Shown one piece after another: positions 23,561 through 25,567 of a DNA stretch of 25,567 nucleotides (position 1 is its first letter; the number at the start of each line of letters is the position of its first letter). The stretch lies in contig JBAXRT010000029.1 in the NCBI GenBank assembly GCA_037131065.1, forward strand, positions 1-25,567, read 5' to 3'. The notes beneath the pieces were generated by a model. It was not told the origin of the DNA, did no database searches, and saw nothing but the letters and a program-made list of their open reading frames with translations. Both the position numbers and the translations under genes were made by a program. Source of the stretch: JBAXRT01 sp037131065. GTDB lineage: Bacteria > Bacteroidota > Bacteroidia > Bacteroidales > FEN-979.

Positions 23561-24980
23561 ATTGCTCCGGATAGATCTCAGTATATCTTTTCATGAAAAG
23601 AGGAACCTGGTCTGCATTCAGGTTCTTAGCGATGATCTCCTTCCTTGAATTAAGGATGTAAATGACCGGTGTTTGAGAGATGTTATACTGCTCGTGGAAA
23701 TTCCCGGTGAGCGTCCTTGGACCATCGACATTGATCCAGGTCATGTTTTTCTTCCTGATCTGCGATTTCCATTTAACGAGGGAGGTGTCTGAACATACCC
23801 CGAGTATCTTCAAACCATAGATATCCTTATACTGCTCATAGAAGTTCCTGAGTTTGGGGATCTCCTGTTCACAATGTCCGCAATCGGGATCCCAGAAGAG
23901 CAGGATCAGGTATTTTGAATCTATATTGTGCATGGAAACCAGCTTGTTGCTTGTGTCAGTCATGATCATATTGGGAGCCTTCTGGCCGATCAGGATTGGC
24001 CGGAGCTGGTTTGCTTTTTTAATTATTCGTTCGATGACTGCCTGGTTCAGCCACGGGGTCTTTCCAGTAACATAATAGGTGTCGACCAGGTGGACGAAGA
24101 TCTCATCGAAACCCATGATCTCCGAGTTTTCATAATGGTAGGTTGTGAACCAGATGAGGTATTTGAACATCTCCAGGTTTGACCTGGACTCCGTTATCAG
24201 GCGATCAATCTCCATGATCAGGGTATCCGGATCCTGGAAAAGGACCTTGTCAAAATACTTTTGCAGCTTAGTGTGGAAAACGGGGGTTCTCAAAAGCCGG
24301 TCATCGGTAAAATCTGTATCATCCCAGAAATGGCAGGCATAGTATTCTGCGGTAGCCGAATAGTTGCTCTCTGTTACGTCTGCCCCGGGAGAGGCAATGG
24401 CGGGTTCTTTCATTGCGTTCATCATGAATGCCATAAAGGAACCCGGGTGCTTCCGGATCAGATCCAGTTTGTAAGCAATGATCTCCTGGTTTATTTCACT
24501 GACCCTCTTCAGCCCGGCAACAGAATCTGCAGCATGAAGGTTTTTCAACTCCTTCTGAATTGCCTGGATCTCATCAAATTTTTTCTTGTTGTATGCAAGA
24601 TATTCGTAAAAGAGAGAATTTTCAGCGGAACCGGCGACCACCATCTTCCCCGTCAGGTCGCTAATCTCAGTCTCCATTGAAAATCTTTGATCGCTGTTGA
24701 TGATAAAATCAAAGTGCACCTTATCCGTGATCACGAAAATATACATTCCTTTTGGGGTAGAGGCAGAGGTGTTGTAAAGACAGCGGCCTGATTGATCTAT
24801 TTTGACGGTATCTTTGATGTAGGTTCCGTTCCCGTAATAATTGGCAATTAGGCAGGTAGTGTCGTGAATTCCCTTAATTTTAAATGCGATCCGGTAATTC
24901 TGCTGAGAGAAAGAGGAGGCATTCAAAAGAAGAATCAAAAGAGCAGTAAGTATCCTTGTTTTGTTCGTTGAAACTGTCAT
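23559..24980 (-). CDS. TlpA-like thioredoxin-fold protein with DUF4369/DUF5106-type N-terminal region
   Basis: Exported thiol-disulfide protein of 473 residues. It has a signal peptide (about 1-27, LTALLILLLNASSFSQ), a beta-rich N-terminal domain (about 28-120) like DUF4369, a helical middle (about 125-330) like DUF5106, and a C-terminal TlpA/AhpC-type thioredoxin domain (about 335-473). The redox motif CGHC is at 367-370 (FWDPDCGHCEQEIP), and the cis-Pro loop is SQTPVIYIL. In Bacteroidota such proteins are common and often of unknown partner; a role in periplasmic disulfide reduction or cytochrome maturation is possible. It starts 42 nt after the YdcF-like stop, likely one transcript. Confidence 0.9.
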   Translation of the reverse strand: MTVSTNKTRILTALLILLLNASSFSQQNYRIAFKIKGIHDTTCLIANYYGNGTYIKDTVKIDQSGRCLYNTSASTPKGMYIFVITDKVHFDFIINSDQRFSMETEISDLTGKMVVAGSAENSLFYEYLAYNKKKFDEIQAIQKELKNLHAADSVAGLKRVSEINQEIIAYKLDLIRKHPGSFMAFMMNAMKEPAIASPGADVTESNYSATAEYYACHFWDDTDFTDDRLLRTPVFHTKLQKYFDKVLFQDPDTLIMEIDRLITESRSNLEMFKYLIWFTTYHYENSEIMGFDEIFVHLVDTYYVTGKTPWLNQAVIERIIKKANQLRPILIGQKAPNMIMTDTSNKLVSMHNIDSKYLILLFWDPDCGHCEQEIPKLRNFYEQYKDIYGLKILGVCSDTSLVKWKSQIRKKNMTWINVDGPRTLTGNFHEQYNISQTPVIYILNSRKEIIAKNLNADQVPLFMKRYTEIYPEQ

Positions 24981-25022
24981 CTCTCAGATAACGCTTAATG
25001 ATCAATCCTATTTTCGAAGCGG

Positions 25023-25567
25023 CTAATATGGTCTGAAGAAAAACCTGACATAAAAATAGCCGATGGCTTCATTCAGGGTCTCCCGGAAGCCCTTTCCTGT
25101 TTTCCACCAGTTGTCTTTCCCGTAGTAGTAGTTCTTAATGGAGATGATGCCAACCTTGTATGCATCCCCCATTGCCGACTGGAAAAGCATTCTGCTCCTT
25201 CCGCCATGTACACTCATCGTCATGAGATTGATGGATCTTACATCCGGCCTGTTCAGTTTCAGCCATTTTGCAAGTTCTTTTGCGGAATTATAAGTCCTGT
25301 CGTTCCTTATCTCTTTAGAAGGGACAGTTACCAGCCTGGTCGAATCAAATCCTGACCTCAGTAATGTTGCATAGGCCACGTTGGCCGTATTGTCATATGC
25401 GATGAGCAGATGACCTGTTTCCAGCGGGGTTCCCGTTGTGATAAGGAGTTTGTAGTTCCCCCGTTTGAACTCCCTGACAGCTGAGTCAATCACATAATCT
25501 GTGACATATCCCTCCAGGACAAGTACCTCTGCATTAACACGATGAACAGGGGCAAGGATGTCGTATA
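25023..25567 (-). CDS. YdcF/SanA/ElyC-like DUF218 protein, N terminus beyond window
   Basis: Partial: the frame is open to the right edge, giving at least 181 residues. Residues just inside the edge, VNAEVLVLEGYVTDYVIDSAVREFKRGNYKLLITTG, are the family's core start, so an internal GTG at 25493 is not the true start. Further landmarks are NSAKELAKWL, SVHGGRSRMLFQSAMG and YYYGKDNWWKTGKGFRETLNEAIGYFYVRFFF at the C terminus. DUF218 proteins are envelope-linked; some affect peptidoglycan or vancomycin resistance, but the reaction is unknown. It precedes the TlpA-like gene. Confidence 0.87.
   Translation of the reverse strand, partial: YDILAPVHRVNAEVLVLEGYVTDYVIDSAVREFKRGNYKLLITTGTPLETGHLLIAYDNTANVAYATLLRSGFDSTRLVTVPSKEIRNDRTYNSAKELAKWLKLNRPDVRSINLMTMSVHGGRSRMLFQSAMGDAYKVGIISIKNYYYGKDNWWKTGKGFRETLNEAIGYFYVRFFFRPY

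Overview
The window looks like ordinary chromosome from a member of the Bacteroidota, probably an uncultured Bacteroidales-like lineage. Five kinds of sign support this: -7 promoter boxes of the Bacteroidota type (TAnnTTTG, several with an upstream TTTG at 18-20 nt); a secreted protein ending in a type IX secretion (T9SS) sorting domain; a SusC-like TonB-dependent receptor with an N-terminal carboxypeptidase-regulatory domain; a GWxTD-domain protein; and a PorE-like TPR/propeller/CRD/OmpA protein. I see no insertion sequence, prophage, CRISPR array, toxin-antitoxin pair or compositional island.

Layout. 1-88: 3' part of tRNA-His(GUG) and its terminator. 126-3183 (minus): a TPP riboswitch, the TonB-dependent receptor it should control, then smpB with its own promoter and a palindrome in the promoter spacer. 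3211-3663 (plus): aroQ, divergent from the receptor. 3666-6411 (minus): a family 2 glycosyltransferase and a GWxTD-domain exported protein. 6498-6829: tRNA-Ser(UGA) and tRNA-Ser(CGA), separated by a long imperfect inverted repeat. 6923-8800 (plus): tag (3-methyladenine glycosylase) and a protein with a C-terminal AlbA_2 domain and an unusual N-terminal half. 8810-11712 (minus): a cyclic-2,3-diphosphoglycerate-synthetase-like GTPase, then pyrB-pyrI. 11778-13591 (plus): argS. 13648-15302 (minus): T9SS cargo with Asp-box repeats and a PKD domain. 15396-20262 (plus): ffh, folD, queE and the PorE-like gene, tightly packed. 20284-23560 (plus): thrS-infC-rpmI-rplT, the classical translation operon. 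23559-25567 (minus): a TlpA-like thioredoxin lipid/envelope-type protein and a YdcF/SanA-like protein cut by the window end.

How they fit together. Most of the window is translation and core metabolism: two aminoacyl-tRNA synthetases, IF3, L35, L20, SmpB, the SRP GTPase, three tRNAs, folate one-carbon, pyrimidine, shikimate and queuosine-precursor enzymes. The rest is envelope biology. queE makes a precursor of queuosine, which modifies GUN-anticodon tRNAs such as the tRNA-His at the left edge. The T9SS cargo and PorE-like protein belong to the same export system.

I did not find a clear new multi-gene system. The items most worth a second look are the AlbA_2 protein whose N-terminal half resembles the F1-ATPase chaperone Atp12, the structured rpmI-rplT intercistronic RNA, the AUA start of infC, the operator-like palindrome in the smpB promoter, and the TPP-riboswitch-controlled receptor.
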